Assembly: GCA_019649035.1 (NCBI GenBank)
Contig: BMAT01001022.1
Location: forward strand, 29,878-58,408
Source of the DNA: Elysia marginata
Lineage: Eukaryota > Mollusca > Gastropoda > Plakobranchidae
Length of the DNA: 28,531 bases
Direction of reading: 5' to 3'
Shown here piece after piece: positions 20,442-28,531 of this stretch. Under the pieces are notes generated by a model. That model searched no databases, was not told the DNA's origin, and saw only the letters and a program-made list of their open reading frames with translations. The translations under genes and the position numbers were made by a program. The first letter of the stretch is position 1, and each line of letters starts with the position of its first letter.

Positions 20442-21685
20442 TTATGATGGCCGTTTAGGAACTGGGGGCGGGGCTATGTTTCCTCTACTGGGAACAGGGG
20501 GAGGGCCTTGTGATCCAACCTGACCAATCACAGGTGTAGGATTTCTGGGTAATGGGGGCGGGGCTTCTGCTGGACAGTCTGTCTGCAGCCGAGGCGAGTC
20601 TAGACTAGACTGGTCCTTGTGTGAGGAGTGTGGGGTGTTGGGTACATTCTGAGAGGACTGTGTGGAGAATGGGTCCCAGCCATTGTTCTGTGGCAAGTGG
20701 AATGGGTCATTGTCAATGCTATTATCACCATTGGGTCGATTATTTTCAAATGCTATGTGAGGCATGGAAGACGGCAGTGTCTGAGAGACCGGTTTGATGC
20801 TACTCGTATCAAAAGGGTCATTTGCGTCAGCAGATGGGAAAGATGGAGCTAAAGACGCTGGTTTTGTCACAAAACTAGTGTCAAACGGGTCTGAGCTAGA
20901 GAGAGGGTTTGTGGGACCTGAGGATGTTGAAAATGGATGTGGAGAGCTTTCCAGCCCACTAGGTCCAAACGCTGAGGAAAACGGATCAGGGTTGGACCCA
21001 GAGTTGAGTGGAACAGGGGCTATTTTTGCAAAGGCCGTGTCAAACGGATCCGGTTCAGATGAAAGGGGAGGGTCATCAACTAAACTATTTGTGCGATCTA
21101 ATAAGTGAGTCTCATCGGCCACAGGGGGTGCTGTGGGGGGTAGACGGTCGCCGTCGTGAACAGGAAGTTTAGCTGCTGGCCTAGAGCCTCGAGCTGGGGG
21201 GACTGGGGCGGAGCTGTCGGGAGGGAGAGGAGCAGGTCGGGGAGCCACAGGGGGCGGAGGGGCTGGTCGAGAGGCTGATGGAGCATGGGTGGGGGAACTG
21301 TTGTCTGTTGTGGGTGTGGGCATGACTAGAACGCTTCCTGGGCGTCTGGCGACGGCTGGGGCTGGTGGGTTTGGGAGTGCCGGAACCCCGCTCTGAACAT
21401 CCCGGCGAGGCACTGGACGAGGCCGTGCTACTGGTACTGGGGCAACAGGATCTGGTTTAGACGCTGACGGCTGCGGTGGAGATTCTAACACTGCCGCATT
21501 TCCTTCCATTCCAACCAAATTGTTGTCTGAGCTGCGTCGTCGCGGCACAGGCTGGGGCTGCTGTTGTTGTTGTTGTTGCTGCTGCAGTGATGATGAAGAT
21601 GTGGCTTCTGAAGACCAGGACTCTGTTGTATCTCTCACGTCACAAGCTGTCCTGCTTCGCGACACCGTTTTTGTGAGGTCCACTG
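20442..21685 (-). CDS. SYNJ1: Synaptojanin terminal exon: Q9 tract, SH3 ligands and six DPF motifs
   Basis: Acceptor GTCTTGCAG|CAG is a NAGNAG site; both choices keep frame (one codon difference). 1244 nt, stop TAA at 20444-20442. In order: Q9 (21584-21558), PQPVPRR and RPRPVPRR, a proline-rich stretch (PAPPPPVAPRPAPLPPD), then six DPF motifs between 21050 and 20667, a WDPF among them. It ends in PPPLPR, PPPVPSR and PPPVPKRPS. DPF binds the AP-2 alpha appendage and EH-adaptor partners; PxPxPR-like motifs suit CIN85/CD2AP-type SH3 domains (inference). The exon is far richer in GC than its surroundings. Confidence 0.88.
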
Positions 21686-24600
21686 CTGCAAGACAAACAA
21701 AGAGATAGAAACAGAGGAGTAAAATCTAAGTTTCTAATAATATAATCTGCGCAAATCAAGCTCTCTTTAGTACAATGAAAAAACTGTTGAATTAATATAA
21801 CTTACTGAGCTAGACCAAAATGGTTTGCAAAGACAAATATACTAATAAGCAAAAAATAACTTTTCCAGTTTTAGAATTTCAGTTTAAAAAGGATAATATT
21901 GTTTCATTTCTTTGATACAGGTATTATTAAAACAATTGGAGTGACCAGAAATATACAATGTTAACACAAAATAAAAGCAGGCAATTGTCAAATTTCCTCA
22001 CCTACCCATATAATGAATAGTAGGAGGAGAATTCTATGACTTAAAAGAAAAAAAAATCTGATAAGATGGCAGGGCAAATGATTTATAGGCCTACTCTCTG
22101 GTGGCTCTGTCAGGCAAATATCTATTTAGTTCAAATCAATCAAGTCACAAGCTGCTGGGCTTGCTGAGTTCCCAGAATCGAGGGATTGGCCAATTAAAAT
22201 AAAAAATTCCTTAGTTTCCCTTACTTTTTTTACAAAAAAAATTGAACATGTTAACAAAATGAACCAAAAATTAACATACAGTTTGTATTGTACGCTAACC
22301 TAGAGCACCACATAAATATATGCCGTATGACTTGATTGAGTTATTAAGGTTTATCTGATACAATTTTAAGCCAAACAGGCAGAGAACTTCAACCTAGTTA
22401 ATTTACCAGTCCACTGGCTTCAATAAGAATGTACATCCACTCTTCAAAATTCATTATTAAAAGAAAACAATAATAAGGTTTGACCAGCTGTAATAAATAG
22501 TCCAGCGCAGATGTTTCCAGCCTAATAAAAAAAATACAGTTTGATGTTCAATAACCCTTATTTCTGCTTTTTCGTGCATTTTATGAAAGAAATATGATTG
22601 GTACAGTAGATCTAACAAGTATTTTAATTGTCCAGGTTTGAGTTAATTGGACTTGACCGTATATAATTTTCTGATTTTAACTTTAGTAAAGCTTACAAGC
22701 ATCAGAAAGGTTGTTCTCCGACTTTGAGGGCAGCAGCGGCTGTGGAAGTGGCATCCCCGAGGTCGGAGTAGTGCCCTCTGATGCAGGGGAGGTCATCAGC
22801 CTCTCGATAAGAGCTTGAGCCTCTTCGATGCTGGACGCATGACCCTGGTGACTGACGTTGGTGGGAAGTCCAATACTGGAGATCTGGATGTAGGGACAAA
22901 CAAGATACAAGAATTGAAGGGTTTGACAGCAAAACATGTTATATCCATTTTCAAAAAGCTGAGAAAAAATGCAAAAACTGTGGATTTTTTTCTCCTTTGT
23001 CTTTGAATTTTTATCTCTGAAAATTGGCAGCTCTACCTACAATGGGACCACATGTGAGAAAGTGAAATCTTTGAAAGAAAAAGAATATGAAAAAAGTTGT
23101 TTTCACATAAAATCTTAAAATATTAAGAAATAAATATAACTCAATTAACAGTCAATCCCATCAATTGTTGATAAAATAGGGTTTACCAGTATTTACATTT
23201 TTTTTGCTTTTCAACATTCAAAATTGCGCTAATTACACTTGAGAAAGACTATTAACACTGTTTTCCTCAGGCGTTAACGAGTACCCTGCTATGGGAAGTG
23301 AAAGATCTTGTCGCAGTGTGCTAGAATGATGAGCTTTAACTGCTTATCTTTGGGAGTTCAGAATGTAATGTGGTTGGTAAAGGCATTACTGCATTTAAGT
23401 GGATTAGACTAGTTAAAATACATACTGTACTCTTCGCTTGCTTAATTTTTCTTCTAATAGTCCAAGTTGATAGATCTACTACTAGTATAAATTATCAACA
23501 CATAAAAGATAATTAAAAGCCTTTAAGGCCTTTTTGCATGCTCAAATCCACCATTGGACAAATCATACATGATATAAGGTCTGAGCTTTTCAATACAATT
23601 GCTTCAGTAACTTTTATGCTGTAAAAATTTTTCAAATCAGATTTTTCTTATTTTTTGAAGATAGTTGCATTTGAAATAAAAACCTTTTTTTTTTCTAGAA
23701 TGCTGCCAGTTTTGTCTGGAAGAAACAGATGATGGTATAAGTGTAAAATCGTCTCTTTCAACTCACTTTAAATTTAAGATTTAAAACTTTTACAGGAAAC
23801 ACACATAGCTCTGTCATCTTGTGACTAAACTTCAAAACAATTTTTGTAATCTTTTTCCCAGGAGAGTAAGTTTATCTCTTTACAAAGTACACTGGACCAA
23901 AAGCTAAGCCAACTTCAGAGACTCATGACGCTGCAAATGAAATCATTGAGCTACAGTGTCACCAGACCCTCTGTAGGGCTACAACTAGAAGCAGTTATAT
24001 GTATTTTAAAATCTTTTATAATAGCATAAAACACTCAGATAATCAAAAGTAAAACAATTTTTCATGATCTTCCCTTCTATGATACGCTGAAAATAAAAAA
24101 AAAATAAAAGAAACTATAAATTTAAGCAGAGGTCTGTCTGCCTCCCAGCCTGCCTGTCTGTCTGCCTGCCAGTCTATCTGTTTGTCCCTCTCTCTGGCAC
24201 AATGCAATTTGTTTCAATGCATCAGACACAATCATAGGACATACCCTGGCTCCTTTCTTTGAACGAGACTTGTCTGAGGGTGGTGGTCGCAATGGTTCTC
24301 TCACTTTCGGAGCTTGACTAGCTGATGATGCTGGGGCCGGCCGAGCAGGTCCTCCTGTGGTAGACAAGGGATAAACTGCCACAGGTTATGTAGCAATAAC
24401 ATGGCTTAGGAAGAGCTGAAGTAAGGAAGCTTGAAGTATTCGTTTGTAGGATTTTTAGAGAATAACTTTATATTTTCATAGAGCAAGTACACAATTATCT
24501 GCCCTTGTCAATCAAAGTTCAGTATCTCCCATATAGTTTTTACTGCAGATACTGCATATTGATTTCCATGGGCATATATGTAACATGCAGACAAAATGAG

Positions 24601-27600
24601 TCTAGATCATAGATGTAACATTTTGATAATCAGGAATATAAAAACGATGGAAAGTTGAAGCTCTTCAACAGGGTTCTAAGAAGCTTACACTTTTCGTTAT
24701 ATGGATTATGAGGCAAACGCATTTGGAAAGATTAAAGATCAGTGACACCCATTTTCAAGAACAACAAATTTAAAGATATTCCATTAAAAAAAAAAATTGA
24801 ATTAGAACACCTACTAACCTTCCATTATTTCAATAGCTTAGTGATAATATAAGATAAAATACAATGTAAAATTTCATTAATGATCAGCAAAATTTTAGTT
24901 CAGGGGTGGAACTAGGCCACAAAAAAAACCCCAAAAAAACCCTGAAACCCTTGCATCCCATACCATCCCCAAATCTCCGATACCAATAACCCCTGATATA
25001 TAATACAGGACTGGACTCTAATCCTATAAACAAAAACTCAAATCTGAGGGGATACAGAACTTGATGCCACCTCTATTAATAGAAGGTCAAACCTGAGATA
25101 TTACATGAGTGGACTCGTATTACCTGGACCTGAGGCAGCCTGAGCTGCAGTTGGGGGCGAAGGTCGTGGAGGGCCACCAGGCGGGCGCTGAGGGGGCGGG
25201 GGTTTGGCTGGCGGAGCGCTTGGTCTGGCTGGTGGTTGTCGACTCTGAGAGACAGGGAAGATAAAAGGTATAGGAGAGAGTCAGAGAAAGAAAGGTGCAG
25301 AGAAAAAAGGCTAGAAAATATTTTTTTTTTACCTAAAAAGGTGCAAAGCAAAGCCAACAACCACAAAAAAAAAATATTTTCTTCTCCGTTTTAACAAGAT
25401 ATTTTCTTCTCCATTATAGGAAAAAAAAAGAATTTGATTTTTTAGTTTGCAATTTTCTTAACAAGCTTCAGAGGCTCTCAATTAAAACTCAAAATTAGCC
25501 ACAGTCCAGTTTAGATGTTCCAAATCAAATAGGAAAAAAATCTAAACAATAACCATCAGTAGGCCCTATATATTACGAAAGAGGAATAAATTGATAATCT
25601 GAACACAGTTTGAACTAAGCAGCTATTACAATCACCCCAATTTCAATTATATGGACTTGACTGTACTCACATCAGGGTTTGGAGATGCTCTCAGCTGCGG
25701 AGTGTTCTCCCTTGACACAGCTCCACCGTCGCAGCTGGCACCACTTGCAGCAGACATTGGTTTGGCAAGCCCAGGTGGGCGGGCAGGGCGGCTCGGAGCG
25801 ATGGGAGGTCCACCAGGTATGTCCCCCTGAGGTAACAAGGCTGGACTGGCATGACCTGTGTTGATTACAAAAAAAAAAATTATTATTATAATAATAATTC
25901 AAAAGTTTTAAAATTGATGTGGGTTTCAACTTGTTTCTCTACAGTTATGCAAAAGCTTTTACTATCTAGTATGACTTAATTAAAACATAAAATTTTATAT
26001 TGTCCTCTGAATGCAATTTTGTCTGAAGTGTAAACTTGATCAAAATGGACTTAAAGACGTTGTGATAAAGCGCAGGGTGTGGTCTTTCAGGGCAAGTTGA
26101 AGAGTTTTTTTTCCAAAAGATTTTTAAGTTTTAGAGAAAATCAAGTTAGACAAAGACAAAGCGGAAGAACTGAAAAATATTTCTCGCCAGAGACTTCATA
26201 GTTCAGGTTTTAACATCTGATTTATCAATACATACAATGTAAATATAAAAAAAAAATGATCAGTTTGAAAACAAACTCAGATCATAAAAGTGAGGCCAAT
26301 CTTTTTGTTGAAAGGTAGAATAGAAAAGATGAGAAGACTTGGAAAAACACATATATTGCAGAGAAAATTATGTTAAAAGGGAAAAAAATTAAAAACAAAA
26401 AGAGTCATCGTAATTTTTGGCCACCGCAACAGAAAGAGATGGATGGTTACACAATTTTTAAAAAGAGAGCAATTGAAGAAAACTACAGCAAAAGCCTGAT
26501 AAAGTCAACGCCTATGGACCGAAAAAATGTATTGACTTTCAGAAAGAGTTGACATAGACAACTACAAAAATGTAAAGAAATACAAAATGGGAATGCACAA
26601 CAAATGCACGACTTTAAAAAAGAGTTTCCAATAAAGGTTTTGACCGTAAGTGGATTCCACTGTACTAAGAACCAGGAAAAGAAAGAAAAAAAACAGGTGC
26701 TTTATAATGTAAATTTGTAATGTGTGCAACACACCTGTTGGTGTGTTTGCTCCTGACGAGCTTGTGGGAGCCAGGGGGCAGCTTAGTGCATTCTCAACTT
26801 CCAAATCATCAGCGTCGTCTGAAATAAAGGGAAAAAAGAACTGAGAATGATCCAACCTGGATTGAAAATTAAATACCAGTAGAAGAGGCTATGACAATTT
26901 GTCATAAATGTGTCATTTGAGATGATGGACAAAATATCATCTGAAATGAAACAATATAAAAATGAATACTGTAATAATGTTAAAAATCTGTTCAATTACA
27001 CCACAAAGCTTTGAAATAAACTTAAATTGAATCGACTTGTAATTTTGAAGGGGTACAAATGTGGTCACAATCAAAATCCATCATCTGATAATATTCTTTG
27101 CTTAATTTTGTGCACACCTCTTGCTCGGCACAGGGGGGCCACAGAGAAACTGGCGTCTACAGGAGAAAATTATGATTGCCTATAGGGAATGAGACTAGAG
27201 GTAAAAAAAAGAGCAGCATCCCTTTGCTAGAAGCAACACTGCAAAATACTATAATGGCTATTGTGAGTCATATTTTGGTAAGTGACTTCACATCTAGAAC
27301 TAAAACCCTATAAAGCTAAATAAAAAGTTAATCTTCAAAAAAAATCTATCACATATATTTTGAGAGATTGTATTAAAAAGCCAGCCCGTAATCCCATTTA
27401 ATTTTCACATAGTATTGTCTTTAAAATATTTTCTAAAGAATTCGGTAGAACGTAAATCGGCATGTGATAGCCTTCATGATTAAATCTCACCGAGATTGAC
27501 AAGAGAAAAGTTCCCCTACTTTTGTGGAAATCTTATTCCTAATATTCTACTACATGTCTAGGAATTAAAAATACTTTCATAACATGTGTAGGCCTATATA

Positions 27601-27853
27601 TCAGAAATTCAGAAAATTTAAATTTAAATGAAAATAAGTTTATGGTGCCATGCACATTGGCTAAAACTTTAGTCACCATACCTTCCTCCATGTCAAACTC
27701 CATGGAAGGGACAGAGAAATCATCGCCAAGAAGCGAGTTGGTGAACTGGTTATAGAGCGGACCTGTGTTGCTGGAGCACAGGTTCAATTCCTTCTCAATC
27801 TCTGCTTGCCAAGAGGTGGTCTTCAGGCGGATACGGACAACAGTGCCAGCAAA
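20442..27853 (-). CDS. SYNJ1: Synaptojanin, C-terminal part: RRM-like end and proline-rich tail (partial gene)
   Basis: Synaptojanin dephosphorylates phosphoinositides on clathrin-coated vesicles and drives uncoating at synapses. The Sac1 and 5-phosphatase domains lie beyond the right edge. Exons on the minus strand: 27853-27682, 26818-26735, 25855-25671, 25244-25124, 24354-24245, 22883-22697 and 21685-20442. They total 2103 nt, in phase throughout, giving 700 residues and TAA. Residues 1-57 match the end of the DUF1866/RRM-like domain and the acidic FDMEE segment that follows it in vertebrate synaptojanins. Residues 85-287 are a proline-rich region; 287-700 are one long terminal exon with Q9, SH3-ligand and DPF motifs. 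A 39-nt microexon at 27118-27156 may be optional. Whether it is orthologous to SYNJ1 alone or to the single invertebrate synj cannot be told here. Confidence 0.88.
21558..21584 (-). repeat. CAG/CAA repeat encoding Q9
   Basis: Nine glutamine codons on the minus strand (CAG CAG, five CAA, CAG CAG) in the synaptojanin terminal exon. The mixed codons suggest a fairly stable tract. Confidence 0.9.
21686..22696 (-). other. Synaptojanin intron, 1.0 kb, no further feature
   Basis: AT-rich sequence between the terminal exon and the 22697-22883 exon. Nothing recognised. Confidence 0.7.
22697..22883 (-). CDS. SYNJ1: Synaptojanin exon: helical EEAQALIERLM segment
   Basis: Acceptor CCTACATCCAG, donor GATGCTT|GTAAGC; 187 nt, phase 0 in, 1 out. 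Encodes HASSIEEAQALIERLMTSPA, a likely short helix in an otherwise disordered tail, then PLPQPLLPSKSENNLSDA. The S(K/E)(S/N) and SENNLSDA run resembles a phospho-site-rich linker. Confidence 0.83.
23238..23410 (+). mobile_element. 5'-truncated copy of the 9069-9379 SINE family
   Basis: CTTGAGAAAGACTATT, GAGTACCCTGCTATGGGAAG, AAAGATCTTG, GTGTGCTAGAATGATG, GGGAGTTCAGAA and TAAGTGGATTAGAC line up in order with 9159-9353. The tRNA head and most of the tail are missing. It lies in a synaptojanin intron, antisense to that gene. Confidence 0.72.
24131..24185. repeat. Impure CTGT/CTGC tetranucleotide repeat
   Basis: GTCTGTCTGCCTCCCAGCC, then TGCCTGTCTGTCTGCC and related words, in a synaptojanin intron about 60 nt past the donor of the 24245-24354 exon. 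Confidence 0.7.
24245..24354 (-). CDS. SYNJ1: Synaptojanin exon: proline-rich region 3, basic end
   Basis: Acceptor GTCTACCACAG, donor GCCAGG|GTATGT; phase 1 in, 0 out. Encodes GGPARPAPASSASQ, VREPLRPPPSDKSRSKKGAR. The basic end (KSRSKKGAR) could carry a charge patch. Confidence 0.84.
25124..25244 (-). CDS. SYNJ1: Synaptojanin exon: proline-rich region 2
   Basis: Acceptor CCTGTCTCTCAG, donor CCAG|GTAATA; phase 0 in, 1 out. Forty codons, almost half proline: SRQPPARPSAPPAKPPPPQR, PPGGPPRPSPPT. This matches the proline-rich core that binds endophilin and amphiphysin SH3 domains in synaptojanins. Confidence 0.87.
25671..25855 (-). CDS. SYNJ1: Synaptojanin exon: proline-rich region 1
   Basis: Acceptor AATCAACACAG, donor CCTGAT|GTGAGT; phase 1 in, 0 out. 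Encodes GHASPALLPQGDIPGGPP, APSRPARPPGLAKP and RENTPQLRASPNPD. SRPARPPG is a plausible SH3 ligand of the amphiphysin/endophilin type. Confidence 0.84.
25856..26734 (-). other. Synaptojanin intron with interspersed repeat copy
   Basis: Phase 1 intron holding the repeat at 26497-26664. Otherwise A-rich on the plus strand with no recognised feature. Confidence 0.65.
26497..26664. repeat. Interspersed repeat, copy 3, in a synaptojanin intron
   Basis: AAAGTCAACGCCTATGGACC, ATTGACTTTC, TGTAAAGAAATACAAAATGG and TTTTGACCGTAAGTGGATTC match copies 1 and 2. It ends in AGTGGATTCCACTGTAC, which looks like a transposon terminus of the pogo/Tigger kind (CAGTGGAA...). A non-autonomous DNA transposon is my inference. 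Confidence 0.68.
26735..26818 (-). CDS. SYNJ1: Synaptojanin exon: acidic to Ser/Thr segment
   Basis: Acceptor CTTTATTTCAG, donor AACAG|GTGTGT; 84 nt, phase 1-1. Encodes DDADDLEVENALSCPLAPTS then SGANTPT. It continues the acidic stretch begun in the preceding exon. Confidence 0.82.
27118..27156 (-). CDS. SYNJ1: Candidate 39-nt alternative microexon of synaptojanin
   Basis: Acceptor TTTTCTCCTGTAG with a good pyrimidine tract and donor AAGAG|GTGTGC flank 39 nt that is open in the required phase (1 in, 1 out), encoding DASFSVAPLCRAR. Including or skipping it keeps the frame. Nothing but splice-site quality and phase supports it. Confidence 0.45.
27682..27853 (-). CDS. SYNJ1: Synaptojanin exon: end of RRM-like domain and acidic segment
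   Basis: Acceptor TATTCATCCAG after a CTAAC branch-like motif; donor GAAG|GTATGG. Encodes FAGTVVRIRLKTTSWQAEIE, then LLGDDFSVPSMEFDMEE. 'G..V.IR.K...W...(I/L).(E/K)E' and the LL.(E/D)(D/N)F ... FDME segment match vertebrate synaptojanins after the catalytic domain. Phase 0 in, 1 out. Confidence 0.88.
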
Positions 27854-28531
27854 CTGGATGAATACCAAGCAAGGAGTTAGGTCAATGATGTAATGATGGT
27901 CTTGGAAGCAAACAATCTACGAGCATGTCTAAGTAAACATATTTTCTAAACGAAGATAAAAACTGTTGTTAAGTGGTTTTTGTTTTTTTTTACATTAATC
28001 TAATTTTTTTTTTTTTTTTGTGAGCGCGATTAAACATGCATTTGAAACTTATTAAAACTATCCAATTGACAGGTTTATCTTACAAGTTTGGTGTAGGAAA
28101 GAAAAGACAGGAAAGAAGGGATTTGTAGAAAGACGAGACAAACGCTTTGAAAAATGATGCATGAAGAAAAGCACTATCACAAAAAAAAAATCCAATAAAA
28201 CACATTTTCAAAAAAGATAATTTTACAATGTTTAAAATTGATCTCACATTTAAGCTACCTTTGTGTCTCTGGTTTTAAGATTGATGAGGATTTTTAAAAA
28301 ACATGATCTCACATTTGTGCTATCTTTGTGTCTCTGATTTTTACAGTGATAAGGGTTTCAAAAAGTATACAACAGAGAGCTAGTGCTAGGACAGGAAGGT
28401 AAGAATTCAATAGAGAGTTCAGTCTACCACTTCTTCCTTTTCATTTTTACCGCTGTAGCCTCTTGGCTAAGTGAGACTCCGTTGTCTCATAAATCTTGTA
28501 ATAGACCTGCATTTGAGGCGTCATGAAATTG
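27854..28531 (-). other. Synaptojanin intron running off the window
   Basis: Contains T-rich runs near 27980-28020 and the 65-bp tandem duplication. No exon with the required phase-0 end was found, so the previous exon lies beyond 28531. Confidence 0.65.
28240..28369. repeat. Tandem duplication, period 65 bp
   Basis: GATCTCACATTT begins at 28240 and 28305. Both units continue with CTTTGTGTCTCTG and GATGAGGATTTTTAAAA or GATAAGGGTTTCAAAA. It lies in the synaptojanin intron that runs off the window. Confidence 0.8.

Larger units (their letters stand above)
22884..24244 (-). other. Synaptojanin intron, 1.4 kb
   Basis: Phase 0 intron. Contains the truncated SINE (23238-23410) and the CTGT-type repeat (24131-24185). 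A further phase 0-0 exon cannot be fully excluded, but none was recognised. Confidence 0.65.

Noticed and set aside
20794-21708. Plus-strand open frames of 60-100 codons
   Set aside because: They are antisense shadows of the GC-rich synaptojanin terminal exon.
28425-28531. An additional minus-strand exon at the window edge (open stretch with CAGCG|GTAAAA donor)
   Set aside because: It would end in phase 2 while the next synaptojanin exon needs phase 0, and the translation shows no synaptojanin similarity.

Overview
The window is AT-rich animal nuclear DNA carrying the C-terminal parts of two intron-rich, convergently transcribed genes. Short phase-compatible exons, GT-AG plus U12-type introns, tRNA-derived SINEs and an animal-specific gene pair all point to a metazoan. 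The SINE 3' tails (GCGCTTAGAGC ... GCGCTATATAA) are of a kind I associate with molluscs, so a lophotrochozoan, probably a gastropod, is my best guess. The species is not identified.

Plus strand, 88-13347: the 3' two-thirds of CHD1L (ALC1), the poly(ADP-ribose)-activated SNF2 chromatin remodeler. Sixteen exons with fully consistent phases encode 688 residues: the end of the SNF2 helicase C-lobe, the autoregulatory linker, a coiled basic segment, an acidic segment and the macro domain. The reading frame then continues beyond the point where human CHD1L stops, through a linker exon into a BRCT domain that resembles the second BRCT of XRCC1. Two introns in this 3' part look U12-type (minor spliceosome): a GT-AG intron at the end of the macro domain (10297-11084) and an AT-AC intron inside the BRCT domain (11641-12132). 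The AT-AC boundaries are needed to rebuild an intact BRCT fold.

Middle, 13348-20441: no protein gene is seen. It holds the CHD1L 3' end with candidate poly(A) signals, several tandem duplications, copies of an interspersed repeat, and probably a long 3' UTR of the minus-strand gene.

Minus strand, 27853 down to 20442: the C-terminal part of synaptojanin, the synaptic phosphoinositide phosphatase of clathrin vesicle uncoating. Seven exons (700 residues), plus a possible 39-nt alternative microexon, encode the end of the RRM-like (DUF1866) domain and a long proline-rich tail. The tail carries many SH3-ligand motifs, a Q9 tract and six DPF motifs of the AP-2/clathrin-adaptor type.

Introns and intergenic DNA hold a 223-bp piggyBac-type MITE with TTAA target duplications, at least three kinds of tRNA-derived SINE (one with a truncated second copy), three copies of another repeat family, and microsatellites. 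One (CT)15 microsatellite is itself the polypyrimidine tract of a CHD1L exon. The two genes have no evident functional link: one acts in DNA single-strand-break repair, the other in synaptic vesicle recycling.
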